A stretch of 64,000 bases of DNA from UBA7374 sp965660635 (GCA_965660635.1 CBFIAS010000003.1:11155-75154), one strand, 5' to 3'; positions 52,072 to 63,057 are shown, numbered from the stretch's first letter. Notes: generated by a model from the sequence alone, not told the origin. A program made the numbers and translations.

Positions 52072-52803
52072 TCATCTGCGCGCGATGGCGCGGAATCCAC
52101 TCGGCGACTGCCCCGTTTCCCGGCGGAATGCCCTGGAGAAACCAGCCGGGCTTTCATAGCCGCACTGGGCAGCGATCTCCGTCATGTTGAGTGGCGTGTC
52201 CCTCAACAATTCACAGGCCCGTGATACCCGGAGTTGCGAGAGGAAACGACTCGGACTGAGTTGGAAGTGCTCCTTGAAGCGCCGCTCCAAGGTCGCCACG
52301 GACATGCCAGAGGCACGCGCGATGTCCGCAACGGAGACACGCTCCGACAAGTGACCACGGGCAAACTCGACAATTTCAGCGAATGCACGGTAGGGGCCCG
52401 GCAGCGCATCGACATTGTCCGGAAGCGGCCGGGATATCCCCGTCGTGCCGATCACCAGGCCATCCGGATCACGCAAGGGCAACTTCGTCGTCGAGCGCCA
52501 CTCGATTCCGCCGTGCGGACTGGTCAAAAGCTCGATTTTCCTCCGGATGGACTGGCCTGTTTCAAGAACATGGCGGTCGTCTGCCATGAATACAGCAGCC
52601 AGTTCCGGGTAGTAGAGCTGAGCGTCTGTCTTCCCGATGACCACTTCCGGCTCGAGATTGACGCGCTCGGCAAAGGCACGATTCAAGGCGACAATCCTGT
52701 GAGCGTCGTCCTTTACCCAGTAAAGAACGTCTGCAAGCTGGTTAAACAGTGTGACCACCGTGTCCACAGGCAACCATCCAAGACGATCTTCGAAATCCAC
52801 CAT
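52072..52803 (-). CDS. AraC-family regulator with PAS sensor domain, divergent from xylA
   Basis: 243 residues from ATG 52803: an N-terminal PAS-like domain (about 8-120, FNQLADVLYWVKDDAHRIVALN, LTSPHGGIEWRSTTKLPLRD) and a C-terminal AraC double helix-turn-helix (SVADIARASGMSVATLERRFKEHF, NMTEIAAQCGYESPAGFSRAFRRETG). Its start is about 120 bp from xylA on the opposite strand, so it very likely controls the xylose genes. A PAS fold in place of the usual sugar-binding domain is the interesting part. The longer frame to 52890 lies in the promoter region. Confidence 0.88.
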   Translation of the reverse strand: MVDFEDRLGWLPVDTVVTLFNQLADVLYWVKDDAHRIVALNRAFAERVNLEPEVVIGKTDAQLYYPELAAVFMADDRHVLETGQSIRRKIELLTSPHGGIEWRSTTKLPLRDPDGLVIGTTGISRPLPDNVDALPGPYRAFAEIVEFARGHLSERVSVADIARASGMSVATLERRFKEHFQLSPSRFLSQLRVSRACELLRDTPLNMTEIAAQCGYESPAGFSRAFRRETGQSPSGFRAIARR

Positions 52804-52925
52804 AATGACGAATACTGCAAAGAATTTGTAGCCTCTCGCAATTCCAAACTCCAGGCAGTTCGGATAGTATAAGAGCGTTTCAGTAATCACCGAACGATCG
52901 ACTCACACTCCTGACACCTGGTCCC

Positions 52926-54230
<1,305 letters not shown>

Positions 54231-54350
54231 GGCTCGTCCAGAGGGTGCCACGAATGGGACTGGGCTTGATGGTTTCACATACAGAACCCTACTCTGGCTT
54301 TTTCCTCTTCCCCCATACCCACGCTCACCTGCACGTTCAATTTCACTAAC

Positions 54351-55967
54351 ATGCTGGCATTAGGAATCGACTCTTCCACGCAGAGCTGCTCTACGATCAT
54401 CATCGACACAGGGACCGGCTCCATCGTCGCGCAAAGCTCGGTCAACTTCGGTGAGCGCCTTCCGCAATACAAGGCGCCTCAAGGGTTCATCCCGGGCGCG
54501 CCGGACGGTGAAGTTCATTCCGACCCACGCATGTGGCTCGACGCACTGGAGTTGCTTCTCGAGGAACTGGGGAAGAAGTGCGACCTCTCAAGAGTAGCCG
54601 CCATTTCGGGCGCAGGGCAGCAACACGGCTCCGTCTACCTGAACGAGAAATGGGCCGGGACCGTCGCATCGCTTTCTGCCGGCACCCCGTTATCCGCGCA
54701 GTTGGAGAATTGCTTTTCCCGGAAGACTTCCCCGATTTGGATGGACGGCTCCACTGGTGAGGAATGCAAGGAAATCGCAATGGCTGCCGGTGGCAACGGT
54801 GCCGTCTGCGCGAAGTCCGGATCGATCGCGATTGAGCGTTTTACAGGCCCGCAAATCCGCCGCTTCCACAAGCAAGACGGGGAGGCTTACGCGGCCACCG
54901 CGCGCATCCATCTCGTCAGCTCGTTCCTCTGCTCCGTGCTCTGCGGCGCAGACGCGCCAATCGACACCGGCGACGGCGCAGGCATGAACCTGGCAAACAT
55001 CAAGACATGGGACTGGGACGCCGACCTCCTGGCAGCGACCGCCCCCGAACTCGGCAGCAAGCTTCCTCCCCTTGTGCAGGGCGAAAACGTTGCCGGCGAG
55101 ATCGCACCTTGCTTTGTCGAGAAGTTCGGCTTCAGGGCAGGCACTCCGGTCACTGTCTTCACCGGAGACAACCCAAGCAGCCTCGTCGGCATGGGTGCGA
55201 GCCAGCCCGGCAAGCTTGTTATCTCCCTCGGCACCTCGGACACCTTCTTTGCCGCCATGCCCTCTGTTGTCGCTGATCCGGATGGCTGCGGCCACGTCTT
55301 CGGCAATCCCATGGGGGGATCCATGTCCCTGCAGTGCTTCATCAACGGGTCACTCGCCCGCGAGGCCGTTAAAGAAAGAGTCCACTACGACTGGGAAGCC
55401 TTCTCCCGGGCGATGGAGAAGACGGAACCCGGCAACCGGGGAAACCTCATGCTACCCTTCTTCCGTCCAGAAATCAGCCCGCGAATGGACAGCCACGCGC
55501 CAATCCTCGCGGGCAGCGAGGCCTTCAGGAACTGGGAACTCCCGGATTCCGCGGTACGGGCCTGTGTTGAAGGGCAGTTTACCAATATGCGGCTTCGATC
55601 CAATTGGATGGGCCTGAAGCCATCTGTCATCTACCTGACAGGTGGCGCCTCAGCCAATGATGGCATTGCTCAAATCGTAGCGGATGTCTTTCAAGCTTCC
55701 GTCATGCGCCTCGCCGTTTCCAGTTCGGTCGCGCTCGGCGGCGCCATTCGAGCAGCCGTCGCCCATACCGGCATCCAAGCGGGGGAGCTTGAAGAGCAAT
55801 TTTGCAATCCAGACCAAGCCACCCGCATCTCGCCCGACCCGGCAACGGCTGGGATTTATCAAGAACTCGGTAGCCGGATCGAAGCGGTATTAATCGATAC
55901 GCTGGCTGATCGGAGCTGTCACGAACCAGAGCAGCATGCCAATGACCATGAGGAGCTTCGTGGTTGA
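54351..55967 (+). CDS. xylB: Xylulokinase
   Basis: FGGY-family kinase making xylulose 5-phosphate; 538 residues. The N-terminal ASKHA fold starts LALGIDSSTQSCSTIIID; VAAISGAGQQHGSVYLN and SPIWMDGSTGEECKE follow. The C-terminal half has VISLGTSDTFFA and IYLTGGASANDGIAQIVADVF. It follows xylA after 120 bp and its end overlaps, on the opposite strand, a 55-residue gene. Confidence 0.95.
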   Translation: MLALGIDSSTQSCSTIIIDTGTGSIVAQSSVNFGERLPQYKAPQGFIPGAPDGEVHSDPRMWLDALELLLEELGKKCDLSRVAAISGAGQQHGSVYLNEKWAGTVASLSAGTPLSAQLENCFSRKTSPIWMDGSTGEECKEIAMAAGGNGAVCAKSGSIAIERFTGPQIRRFHKQDGEAYAATARIHLVSSFLCSVLCGADAPIDTGDGAGMNLANIKTWDWDADLLAATAPELGSKLPPLVQGENVAGEIAPCFVEKFGFRAGTPVTVFTGDNPSSLVGMGASQPGKLVISLGTSDTFFAAMPSVVADPDGCGHVFGNPMGGSMSLQCFINGSLAREAVKERVHYDWEAFSRAMEKTEPGNRGNLMLPFFRPEISPRMDSHAPILAGSEAFRNWELPDSAVRACVEGQFTNMRLRSNWMGLKPSVIYLTGGASANDGIAQIVADVFQASVMRLAVSSSVALGGAIRAAVAHTGIQAGELEEQFCNPDQATRISPDPATAGIYQELGSRIEAVLIDTLADRSCHEPEQHANDHEELRG

Positions 55968-56057
55968 AAGCGTGAGAATGCCAGCGAGAAAAAAGACTGC
56001 AGGCGAGATAGTCAGCAGAAGGCCCAAGCGGCCGGTCCAAAGCAGGAATGTGCGCAT
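55890..56057 (-). CDS. Small 55-residue two-helix membrane protein after the NCS1-like permease
   Basis: Read directly from sequence: ATG at 56057, TAA at 55890-55892. The product has a basic start (MRTFLLWTGR), two hydrophobic helices (about 11-30, LGLLLTISPAVFFLAGILTL; about 33-48, KLLMVIGMLLWFVTAP) and the end ISQRID. It starts 12 bases after the permease stop on the same strand, as expected for a coupled small subunit or helper protein. It overlaps the 3' end of xylB on the other strand by 78 bp. Family unknown. Confidence 0.6.
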   Translation of the reverse strand: MRTFLLWTGRLGLLLTISPAVFFLAGILTLSTTKLLMVIGMLLWFVTAPISQRID

Positions 56058-56069
56058 CTTTCGTACGGC

Positions 56070-57464
56070 CTAAGCCGCCTCCTTTCTGAACAAACGGGTA
56101 AACGACAAATAAAGCAGGCCGCAGCCGATCCAACAGGGCAACGGGAAGAACCAAGCGGCGACGCCCTTGAACTGGATGAAGTAAAGCGCGACTGCAACCG
56201 GCAGCAGCCATGCCAGGAGAACCGCAGGATTCACAGACCCGCCAAACCGGTATTGGTCAAACCTGGCTGGATCCGCTTTTCGTTGAAAATACCAGTCGAA
56301 GAAGATCACTGCCCCCATGGGGGCCAGGATAGTCCCGTAGAGACCCACGAAGGTCAGCAATTTCCAGGCAAAAGCCGGGAAGACGCCCGCGAACGTTGCC
56401 ACCATCCCGGCGATGAAAGTGACCTTCATGCGAGAGGCTTTCGGCAGGATCGCCTGGAAGGCCAAACCTGCCCGGTAAATCGTCGGGTTCGCGGTCGTCC
56501 AGCCGGCAACAATCACACAGATGATCCCGGCCAGCCCTGCGACCTGGTTGGCCATCGGCCCGGGCACGGGATTCGTGTTGCCAGTCGCCTTGATCTGGAC
56601 TGCCAGCATGAGCGCGGCCGCTATCCAGGCCATGTAGTGCCCGACATACATCCCGGCCGATGCGGCCCAGCCATAACTGGATTTCCTGGCAAAACGAAAG
56701 ACCGACAAGTCCGCCATGCCGACGTGCATCGCGGCATTGCAGAACCAGGCAAAGAAAGCGACGCTCCAGAAGCCCATCTTCGATTGCGCCTCCCCGCCCT
56801 GGGCCACAGTGATTGATTCCGTCCAGACCCTGCCGAGCGCGTCCCAACTGGTCACGCCCAGCTCCTTGAATGCGACCAGGCCACAGGCGGCAAACACCAG
56901 CACCATCCAGGGCGATGCAATATTGGCGAACTTGGCGACCGTCTCGTAGCCAAGCGATGCCACAACTGAAATGACCAGGCCGACGAGCAGGACAATGACG
57001 ACAAAGCTCGCGCTGTTCGGATACCAGTCTCCAATCCCCGGCATCGGCATATTCACGGGGATGCCCACCGCAGTGGCCGACACGGTGATCATCGCACCGG
57101 CAAGAAAACAGAACAAGATCCCGTTGGCCAAATTGAAGAGCTTCACCAGTTGCCCACCGGCAATCTTTTCCAAATGATAGTACAGGGTGTAGCGCGCCTG
57201 CACTGCAATCGGCGTGCAGAGGTAGCGCCAGCTCAAGACCGCCAGCAAGTTGCCAAACAGAAGACCCAGGATAATGTTCTGCAAGCTGACGCCGTTTAGC
57301 AGGAACAGCGGACCGATCATGAACTCAGTGCCAGCCGCATGCTCCCCGGCATACATGCCCCAGAACTTGTTTGCTCCTTTCAGCTTCCCGTCCGGGACGC
57401 GTTCACGTTCATATTCTCCGCCGCTTGAATTGGCTGGACTCGGGGATTTGTTGGCATCTGTCAT
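56070..57464 (-). CDS. NCS1-like (cytosine/purine permease family) transporter linked to rhaA
   Basis: 464 residues with about twelve transmembrane helices. The N-terminal signature is NKFWGMYAGEHAAGTEFMIG, followed by LSWRYLCTPIAVQARYTLYYHLEKIAG and VFRFARKSSYGWAASAGMYVGHY (read in parts), placing it in the nucleobase:cation symporter-1 related fold. Canonical substrates are nucleobases, but the location 35 bp after rhaA on the same strand suggests L-rhamnose or a related sugar. The substrate is inference. The ATG at 57464 is chosen over the frame start at 57503, which would overlap rhaA. Confidence 0.8.
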   Translation of the reverse strand: MTDANKSPSPANSSGGEYERERVPDGKLKGANKFWGMYAGEHAAGTEFMIGPLFLLNGVSLQNIILGLLFGNLLAVLSWRYLCTPIAVQARYTLYYHLEKIAGGQLVKLFNLANGILFCFLAGAMITVSATAVGIPVNMPMPGIGDWYPNSASFVVIVLLVGLVISVVASLGYETVAKFANIASPWMVLVFAACGLVAFKELGVTSWDALGRVWTESITVAQGGEAQSKMGFWSVAFFAWFCNAAMHVGMADLSVFRFARKSSYGWAASAGMYVGHYMAWIAAALMLAVQIKATGNTNPVPGPMANQVAGLAGIICVIVAGWTTANPTIYRAGLAFQAILPKASRMKVTFIAGMVATFAGVFPAFAWKLLTFVGLYGTILAPMGAVIFFDWYFQRKADPARFDQYRFGGSVNPAVLLAWLLPVAVALYFIQFKGVAAWFFPLPCWIGCGLLYLSFTRLFRKEAA

Positions 57465-57499
57465 GACTAGGGGTAATATGAATGAAGGCGCGGCCGGGA

Positions 57500-58741
57500 T
57501 CAAGACCGCGCGGAGAGTACAGTAGATTCGTAGTGCTTGACCGCTTCGAGAAGCTGAAGCTCGCCCGGCACCTCATTGCGCTTGCAGAATTCTTCCCACA
57601 CAGCAGCCCAGGGCAGGGCCTTGGCTTGTTCGAGAACCGCCAAGCGAGTAGTGTAATCGCCCGCGAGCTCGGCGGTACGGAGTTGCTCACGCGGTTCCAG
57701 CAAAGCGAGCAGCAAGCTCTTCTGCGCGGCACGCGTACCGATCGCCCAAGCCGCAATGCGGTTGATCGAAGCATCGAAGAAATCGAGCCCGATGTGTGTG
57801 CGCGGGAGCGCATCACAGCGCACCAGCTCCTGCATGATCTGCTGGGTCTGGTCGTCGAAGAGAACAACATGGTCACTATCCCAGCGTACTCCCCGGGAAA
57901 CGTGCAGAAGAAGCTCCGGTACATGCATCAGCACCGAGGAAATCTTGTCGGCTATGCCTTCAGTCGGATGGAAGTGCCCGGCATCGAGGCAGAGAGCCGT
58001 CTGGTTCTTGATCGCATAGCCCATGTAGAATTCGTGCGAGCCGACAACCATGCTCTCGGACCCGATGCCAAAGAGCTTGCACTCGACTGCATCGATGTTG
58101 TGTGCCTTGTCGAGTTCCTCAGCGAACACCTGGTCAAGGCTGTCGGAAAGACGCTGACGGTAGCTTTGACGATCTACGGGCAGGTCCTTCATTCCGTCCG
58201 GTATCCAGACATTCGTCACCGCCGCACTGCCAAGTTGCTCACCCATGGATGCCGCAATTGCACGGCTGCGCTTGCAATGCTCGATCCAGAAGTCGCGGAT
58301 GCCCTTGTCCGGGTGGCTCAGCGTAAGGCCGTCCTCCGCCTTCGGGTGAGAGAAGTTGGACGGATTGAAATCCATTCCGATTCCCTGCTCTTTCGCCCAA
58401 TCGATCCAGCTTTGGAAATGCCCCAGTTCAATCGCGTCGCGATCCACCTTTTCACCGCCGAAATCACCGTAAATCGCGTGCAGGTTCAAGCGATGCTTGC
58501 CCGGAAGCAGCGAGAGCACCTGCTCAATGTCCTGACGCAGTTCCGGGATTGTCCGTGCCTTGCCCGGGTAGTTGCCCGTCACCGCGAGACCGCTGCCAAG
58601 ATCACCGGCACCTTGCTCGAAACCAACTACATCGTCACCCTGCCAGCAATGCAGCGAGATCGGTGTCTTCGCCATCACTTCAAGGGCTTGCTCCACATCG
58701 ACTCCAATCGACGCGTATAATTCCTTAACTGGATCAAACAT
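57500..58741 (-). CDS. rhaA: L-rhamnose isomerase
   Basis: Converts L-rhamnose to L-rhamnulose. 413 residues and close to E. coli RhaA throughout: ISLHCWQGDDVVGFE, ATGNYPGKA-type (VTGNYPGKARTIPELR), MDFNPSNFSHPKAEDG, NVWIPDGMKDLPVDR, DAGHFHPTEGIADKIS with metal ligands, and VRWDSDHVVLFDD. An AGGAGG ribosome binding site stands 7 bases before the ATG at 58741. No rhaB or rhaD follows, so the rest of the pathway must be elsewhere. Confidence 0.97.
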   Translation of the reverse strand: MFDPVKELYASIGVDVEQALEVMAKTPISLHCWQGDDVVGFEQGAGDLGSGLAVTGNYPGKARTIPELRQDIEQVLSLLPGKHRLNLHAIYGDFGGEKVDRDAIELGHFQSWIDWAKEQGIGMDFNPSNFSHPKAEDGLTLSHPDKGIRDFWIEHCKRSRAIAASMGEQLGSAAVTNVWIPDGMKDLPVDRQSYRQRLSDSLDQVFAEELDKAHNIDAVECKLFGIGSESMVVGSHEFYMGYAIKNQTALCLDAGHFHPTEGIADKISSVLMHVPELLLHVSRGVRWDSDHVVLFDDQTQQIMQELVRCDALPRTHIGLDFFDASINRIAAWAIGTRAAQKSLLLALLEPREQLRTAELAGDYTTRLAVLEQAKALPWAAVWEEFCKRNEVPGELQLLEAVKHYESTVLSARS

Positions 58742-58852
58742 ATCTGCCTCCTAATTCTGAAATCCTGAATGCTACCCCATTCACGGCTAAATCTGAATAC
58801 ACTGCCTGACATATAGTTTGCATTTTTTGACAAGCATTGATTCCATCCTTGG

Positions 58853-59740
58853 ATGCGCATTCATAAGCCGAGTTTCAGTCGCTATCTGCCGACTGAACAG
58901 CAAGCACGACAGTGGGGCTGGCGGCTGGTTCACGCAGGCCGCCAAATCGTGCCGGAAAACTCGGATTACCCAAATCAAGACCACCCGCTTGATTACCTTT
59001 TTGATAGTGATGGGAGGCGAACTCTCGACGAATTCCAGGTGGTCTTCATCGCGCACGGATCCGGCACTTTCGAGTCCCGCTCATGTCCGCCGGAACAAAT
59101 CCGTGCGGGACAGGCACTGCTGCTCTTCCCCGATGAATGGCATCGCTACCATCCCCATGTGGAAACCGGCTGGTCGGAGTATTGGGTTGGTTTTCGTGGC
59201 CGTGAGGCAACCCGCATTATGAGCACTTTCTTCTCTCCAAAGGAGCCCGTTTGCTCCGTTCGCCAGAACGACGCGCTTATTCTGCATTTCGACCAGATCC
59301 TGCACTGGCTTCGGCAACCAGTCGCTGCCAGGGAGCAAATCCTTGCCAGTCACCTGCCACTCATCCTGGCCTTCCTGAAATCAGGGGCGTTCAGCGAAGA
59401 AAGCTCCCGGGGCAAGGACAGCCAACTGGTGATCCAGGCAAAGGCCGCCATGCTGGCAAACCTGGAGACACACACCAATCTGGAAGCACTGGCCAAAGAA
59501 CTCGGAGTGAGCTATTCGCGCTTCCGCTTCGCCTTTAAAAGACAAACCGGATTTTCCCCGCGTGAATTCGAAAACATGATCAAGCTGAATCGCGCACGCG
59601 ACCTCTTGCTGCGCGAACGGAAGAGTGTCACTGAAACGGCCAATGACCTGGGCTATTCGACAGTCTATTACTTTTCCCGGGCCTTCAAAAAGCAGTTTGG
59701 CGATTCCCCCAAGCACTGGTTGCAGAAAATGAAACACTAG
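58853..59740 (+). CDS. AraC-family regulator with cupin-like domain, divergent from rhaA
   Basis: 295 residues. The N-terminal AraC-type ligand-binding cupin (about 20-150; RAGQALLLFPDEWHRYHPH) precedes a double helix-turn-helix (NLEALAKELGVSYSRFRFAFKRQTGFSP; SVTETANDLGYSTVYYFSRAFKKQFG, read in parts). The start is 111 bp from the rhaA start on the other strand. It probably senses rhamnose or a derived sugar and controls rhaA and the permease. Confidence 0.9.
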   Translation: MRIHKPSFSRYLPTEQQARQWGWRLVHAGRQIVPENSDYPNQDHPLDYLFDSDGRRTLDEFQVVFIAHGSGTFESRSCPPEQIRAGQALLLFPDEWHRYHPHVETGWSEYWVGFRGREATRIMSTFFSPKEPVCSVRQNDALILHFDQILHWLRQPVAAREQILASHLPLILAFLKSGAFSEESSRGKDSQLVIQAKAAMLANLETHTNLEALAKELGVSYSRFRFAFKRQTGFSPREFENMIKLNRARDLLLRERKSVTETANDLGYSTVYYFSRAFKKQFGDSPKHWLQKMKH

Positions 59741-59830
59741 ACGGGAAACCCGAAAAGAAATAACCGGTAAGCAGATGCATACACTGCTTCTTGATTATTC
59801 TGCCTGAAAACCTCCTGCTCGTGCCTTTTT

Positions 59831-61126
59831 CTACGCCTTAAGGACGAAGCCGTCCGGGACAACGGTGTCCTTGCAAACAACAAGCACACCGTCACGGATG
59901 GCGATCTCCACACCGGGACCGAAGTTGTCCGGCAGACCCTCCGGATCCAGAACCACGTTGTCGCCAATGCGCACGTTCTTGTCGAGAATGGCATTGCGAA
60001 TGGTACAGCCGCGCCCCACGCCCACATTGGGGCGGCCCAGTTGCACGTTCTCTTCCAAGTCGTCCGGCGTCTCGAAGAAATCCGCCCCCATCATCACGAC
60101 ATTCTCCAGAGCGCTGCCATCGTTGACTACGGAGCGCACGCCGAGCGAACAGCGGGTCAGCCTGGCGTCGGTCACGATGCAACCGTCGGCCATGACCGCA
60201 CGATCCACCGTGCAGGCGTTGACCTTGGAAGCCGGCAGGTAGCGCGCGCGGGTGAAGATGCGGTAGTCCTCATTGTAGAAATTGAAAGGCGGCACAGGCT
60301 CGGTCAGCCGCAGATTGCACTCGAAAAAGGCCTTTACCGTGCCGATGTCTTCCCAGTAGTCGTCGAATACATAGCTGCAAAGTTTCATTTTGCCGAGAAG
60401 ACCTGGTATGATCTCCTTACCGAAATCCGTGTGATCCGAGTCAAGCGCCTTGGCCAGCGCCTGCGCGTTGAAAACGTAGATGCCCATGGAGGCAAGGCAG
60501 TAGCGGCCCCCGCCGGGATCCTTCATCCGGCTGGTCACGCTCTCCCTCACGGCCAGGCCCTCGATAATCGCGGGGTCCTTCGGCTTCTCCACAAACTCCG
60601 TGATCGCAAGGGAGTCGTCCACCCGCATCAGGCCGAGGCCCTCAGCTTCGTCCAGCCCCATCGGCTTGGCCGTAATGGTTACATCTGCGCCACTCGTATC
60701 ATGCGCCTTGACAACGTCTGCCAGATCCATGCGGAACAACTGGTCGCCCGAAAGGATGATGTAAAGGTCGCCCTCGTGCACCGTGCCAAAGTGGTTCAAG
60801 TTCTGCCGGACCGCGTCGGCCGTTCCCTGGTACCAGCCATCGTCCTTGTCCGTCTGCTCCGCCGATAGGATGTCCACGCAACCGCCGGCGAAAGGATCAA
60901 ACTTGTAGGCCTCCTGGATGTGACGGTGCAACGAGGCCGTGTTGAACTGGGTGAGGACGTAGATCTCGTTGTAGCCGGAGTTCAGGCAATTGCTGATCGG
61001 GATATCAACCAGGCGGTACTTCCCGGCCAGCGGCACAGCGGGCTTGCAACGCTCCCGGGTAAGCGGAACCAGGCGGGAACCGCGGCCCCCGCCCATGATA
61101 ATGCAGACAATTTTTCTTTTTTTCAT
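59831..61126 (-). CDS. glgC: Glucose-1-phosphate adenylyltransferase
   Basis: ADP-glucose synthesis for glycogen. 431 residues. The nucleotidyltransferase motif is MGGGRGSRLVPLTRERCKPAVP. KYRLVDIPISNCLNSGY, the substrate loop SGDQLFRMDLAD and the C-terminal left-handed beta-helix (GRGCTIRNAILDKNVRIGDN) follow. The start ATG at 61126 (MKKRKIVC) matches the family; a longer frame to 61153 does not. It is divergent from glmS with 83 bp between starts. Confidence 0.95.
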   Translation of the reverse strand: MKKRKIVCIIMGGGRGSRLVPLTRERCKPAVPLAGKYRLVDIPISNCLNSGYNEIYVLTQFNTASLHRHIQEAYKFDPFAGGCVDILSAEQTDKDDGWYQGTADAVRQNLNHFGTVHEGDLYIILSGDQLFRMDLADVVKAHDTSGADVTITAKPMGLDEAEGLGLMRVDDSLAITEFVEKPKDPAIIEGLAVRESVTSRMKDPGGGRYCLASMGIYVFNAQALAKALDSDHTDFGKEIIPGLLGKMKLCSYVFDDYWEDIGTVKAFFECNLRLTEPVPPFNFYNEDYRIFTRARYLPASKVNACTVDRAVMADGCIVTDARLTRCSLGVRSVVNDGSALENVVMMGADFFETPDDLEENVQLGRPNVGVGRGCTIRNAILDKNVRIGDNVVLDPEGLPDNFGPGVEIAIRDGVLVVCKDTVVPDGFVLKA

Positions 61127-61209
61127 AATTAACGGGGACTGGCCAAACAACACATGCTAAAGTCTATAAGCTTGATTTTTAGACACACTTCCCGATCAAT
61201 AGAAGCCAA

Positions 61210-63057
61210 ATGTGTGGAATCGTTGGATATGTCGGCCGTGATCGAGCGGGAAGTGTCATGCTGGACGGGCTCAAGCGCCTCGAATACCGCGGCTACGACT
61301 CCGCCGGGATGGCAATCCTGAACGGACAAGGCCTGGAGACCACCCGCCGCACCGGCCGTGTGGCGGAGTTGGAGAGCGCTCTGGGCGAGGCCCCCGCCGG
61401 GCGGCTGGGCATCAGCCATACCCGCTGGGCGACGCACGGGGACGTGACCGAGGAAAACGCCCACCCCCACGTCAGCAGCGACGGCAAGATCGCCGTGGTG
61501 CACAACGGCGTGATCGAGAACTACCTGGGCATGAAGAAGTTCCTCACAGGGAAGGGATACACCTTTCAATCAGAGACGGACACCGAGGCACTGGCCAACC
61601 TCATCGCCTACCACTACGCCAAGGAACCGCAAACCGATGGGAAAAACCGCTTCCTCGAATCCGTCCGCAAGAGTCTCCGCCACGTCGAGGGCACCTACGG
61701 GATCGCCGTCATTTGCACCGACTATCCCGCTGAGTTGATCGGCGCCCGAAAGGGATCCCCCCTGATCCTGGGCATCGGCAAGGGCGAGAACCTCATCGCC
61801 TCCGACGTCAACGCCATCACCCAGTGCACCCAGAATGTCGTTTACCTCAACGACAACGAAGTCGTCCACCTCCTGCAGGACGACTTCTCCATCACCACCG
61901 CCTCCAGCAAGGACGTTGAGGCGGTCATCCACCAGGTGGACTGGGACACTTCCGAGGCCGAACTTGGCGACTTCCAGCACTTCATGGAGAAGGAAATCTT
62001 CGAGCAGCCCGTCGCCCTGGAGAACGGCATGCGCGGGCGCTTCTCCGACGATGGCAGCACCGCTGTCTTCGGCGGCCTCAACCTCAGCCCGCAGGATCTG
62101 CGCAACGTCGACCGCATACTCTTCATCGCCTGCGGCACCGCCTGGCACGCCTGCCTCGTCGCCGAATACCTGATCGAGCGCTACGCCCGAATCCCCGTCG
62201 AGGTCGAGTACGCCTCCGAATTCCGCTACCGCAACGCACCCCTCGACAAGAATACCCTTGTCTTTGCCATCAGCCAGTCCGGGGAAACCATAGACACCCT
62301 CGCCGCCCTCCGCGAAGCCAAGCGCAAGGGCTACCGCACCCTCTCGATCAATAACAGCGTCGGCTCGACCATCGCCCGCGAGTGCGACGGCGGGATCTAC
62401 CAGCACGCCGGCCCGGAAATCGGAGTGGCCTCGACCAAGGCATTCACCTCCCAGGTCATGCTCGCCGCCATGGTCGCGCTCTACCTCGGCCGCATCCGCG
62501 ACCTCAGCTTCGACGACGGCTCCAAGATCGTCCAGGCCCTCAAGGCCATGCCCGGCCAGGTGCGCCAGATCCTCGGGCAAAACGAGCACATCGCCACCAT
62601 TGCCAAAAAATACGCCAAGACCGAGGACTTCCTCTTCCTCGGCCGCCAGTTGATGTTTCCCATCGCCCTGGAAGGCGCACTCAAGCTCAAGGAGATCTCC
62701 TACATCCACGCCGAAGGCTACCCCGCCGCAGAGATGAAGCACGGCCCCATCGCCCTGATCAGCCCGGAATGCCCCAGCGTCTTCCTCGCCGCCTCCGGCG
62801 AAGTCTTCCAAAAGAGCCTGGCCAACATCCAGGAAGTCAAGGCCCGCAAAGGGCCGGTCATCTGCGTGGCCAGCGAAAGCTGTGAACTACCAGCCGGTAT
62901 CATCGACGACCTGATCAAAGTGCCGGAGAGCCACGACATCGTGCGCCCCATCCTCATGAGCATCCCCGTGCAACTGCTCAGCTACCACATTGCCCTGGAG
63001 CGCGGCTGCGACGTGGACAAACCCCGCAACCTGGCCAAGTCCGTCACGGTGGAGTAG
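61210..63057 (+). CDS. glmS: Glutamine--fructose-6-phosphate aminotransferase
   Basis: Makes glucosamine 6-phosphate for cell wall synthesis. 615 residues. The class II glutamine amidotransferase domain starts with the catalytic Cys2 (MCGIVGYVG) and has HTRWATHGDVTEENAHP. Two SIS isomerase domains follow (FAISQSGETIDTLAALREAK, GVASTKAFTSQVM) and the typical end is DKPRNLAKSVTVE. No glmS ribozyme-like leader was recognised. Confidence 0.97.
   Translation: MCGIVGYVGRDRAGSVMLDGLKRLEYRGYDSAGMAILNGQGLETTRRTGRVAELESALGEAPAGRLGISHTRWATHGDVTEENAHPHVSSDGKIAVVHNGVIENYLGMKKFLTGKGYTFQSETDTEALANLIAYHYAKEPQTDGKNRFLESVRKSLRHVEGTYGIAVICTDYPAELIGARKGSPLILGIGKGENLIASDVNAITQCTQNVVYLNDNEVVHLLQDDFSITTASSKDVEAVIHQVDWDTSEAELGDFQHFMEKEIFEQPVALENGMRGRFSDDGSTAVFGGLNLSPQDLRNVDRILFIACGTAWHACLVAEYLIERYARIPVEVEYASEFRYRNAPLDKNTLVFAISQSGETIDTLAALREAKRKGYRTLSINNSVGSTIARECDGGIYQHAGPEIGVASTKAFTSQVMLAAMVALYLGRIRDLSFDDGSKIVQALKAMPGQVRQILGQNEHIATIAKKYAKTEDFLFLGRQLMFPIALEGALKLKEISYIHAEGYPAAEMKHGPIALISPECPSVFLAASGEVFQKSLANIQEVKARKGPVICVASESCELPAGIIDDLIKVPESHDIVRPILMSIPVQLLSYHIALERGCDVDKPRNLAKSVTVE

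Noticed and set aside
58827..58832. TTGACA as a -35 box for the AraC gene at 58853
   Set aside because: A matching -10 would fall on the start codon, so the spacing does not fit a promoter for this gene.
61127..61209. glmS ribozyme in the leader of glmS
   Set aside because: Only 83 bp separate glmS from divergent glgC, and no ribozyme core was recognised; these are typical of Gram-positive bacteria.
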